64,000 bases of DNA. It comes from Hybos culiciformis. Taxonomy: Eukaryota; Arthropoda; Insecta; Diptera; Hybotidae. Position numbers and translations under genes: made by a program. Shown piece by piece: positions 63,715-64,000 of the stretch (its first letter is position 1; each line of letters starts with the position of its first letter). The DNA lies in NCBI GenBank assembly GCA_964007475.1, contig OZ023275.1, positions 31,191,619 through 31,255,618 on the forward strand, read 5' to 3'. Below the pieces are notes generated by a model. It was given only the letters and a program-made list of their open reading frames with translations, searched no databases and was not told the DNA's origin.

Positions 63715-63860
63715 GTCGACGTAATTCACGCGCGTGTACGCATGTAAAAAATCAAATTGTATGAAAATGTATGAGACCGGCTATACGCAACGACGTAAAA
63801 CGTAGCTTACGCGCGTAAAAGTTGAAATATTTTAACTTTCCCAGTATTTTACGCCGTACA
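63715..63860. other. CpG-dense patch with ACGCGCGT motifs
   Basis: Within very AT-rich flanks this patch has many CpG dinucleotides, including CACGCGCGTG (about 63728) and TTACGCGCGTAA (about 63809). It may be a transposon end or a regulatory patch; no matching inverted partner lies inside the window. Confidence 0.5.
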
Positions 63861-63881
63861 TTGTGGAAATCATTTGTTTAT

Positions 63882-63957
63882 AATTGTGTTGTTTATTTTG
63901 TTGTAATTAGAAAAAAAAATTGTGTTGTTTATTTTGTTGTATTTAGAAAAAAAAAAA
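63882..63957. repeat. Two-copy 37-bp tandem repeat
   Basis: ATTGTGTTGTTTATTTTG starts at 63882 and again at 63919, each followed by TTGTA, TTAGAAA and a poly(A) run. Confidence 0.85.
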
Positions 63958-64000
63958 TTTACAAACAAATAATTATTTAATAAAATAAAAAAGTTCATAA

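Overview
The window looks like nuclear DNA of an insect. Coding exons are split by GT-AG introns, the non-coding DNA is extremely AT-rich with many homopolymer runs, and all three recognisable genes are animal genes. Few, long SMG1 exons and abundant TATGTATACATA-type sequence suggest a fly (Diptera), but this is only an impression; nothing here fixes the order or species. No prokaryotic gene, operon or CRISPR array is present.

Layout. (1) 1-7078: gene-poor, AT-rich. (2) 7079-11400, plus strand: a four-exon class A G-protein-coupled receptor of 698 residues, adenosine/amine-receptor-like but without the amine-binding Asp, with a roughly 380-residue cytoplasmic tail. (3) 11401-18300: repeat-rich DNA with an inverted-repeat element (14900-15325), a regular array of 50-bp palindromic units (15447-15735) and an isolated G-quadruplex-type tract (15760-15788). 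(4) 18325-26225, minus strand: five exons of SMG1 (Drosophila nonC), the PI3K-like kinase of nonsense-mediated mRNA decay, from the start codon into the kinase C-lobe. The rest of the kinase, the C-terminal insert and the FATC domain were not found. (5) 26226-30885: intergenic, with an E2F-type motif upstream of SMG1 and a short hAT-like element. (6) 30886-37891, minus strand: a complete four-exon ataxin-1 gene (896 residues) with an AXH domain and a C-terminal RKRRWS motif as in vertebrate ataxin-1. (7) 37892-64000: about 26 kb without a recognisable coding exon, holding microsatellites, tandem repeats and several non-autonomous DNA transposons, one of which carries a tRNA-derived SINE-like insertion.

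The three genes do not form a functional unit. SMG1 controls mRNA decay, ataxin-1 is a transcriptional co-regulator, and the receptor is a signalling protein. SMG1 and ataxin-1 are tandem on the minus strand; the receptor is on the opposite strand just beyond the truncated 3' side of SMG1. If the missing SMG1 exons lie left of position 1, the receptor is nested in a giant SMG1 intron.

The most unusual structure is the 50-bp dyad array at 15.45-15.74 kb. Next in interest are the nested SINE-in-transposon at 62.3-63.1 kb, the hAT element with directly oriented CGGTT repeats at 46.3-47.1 kb, the truncated SMG1, and the conserved ataxin-1 C-terminal motif. I found no convincing new protein-coding system.
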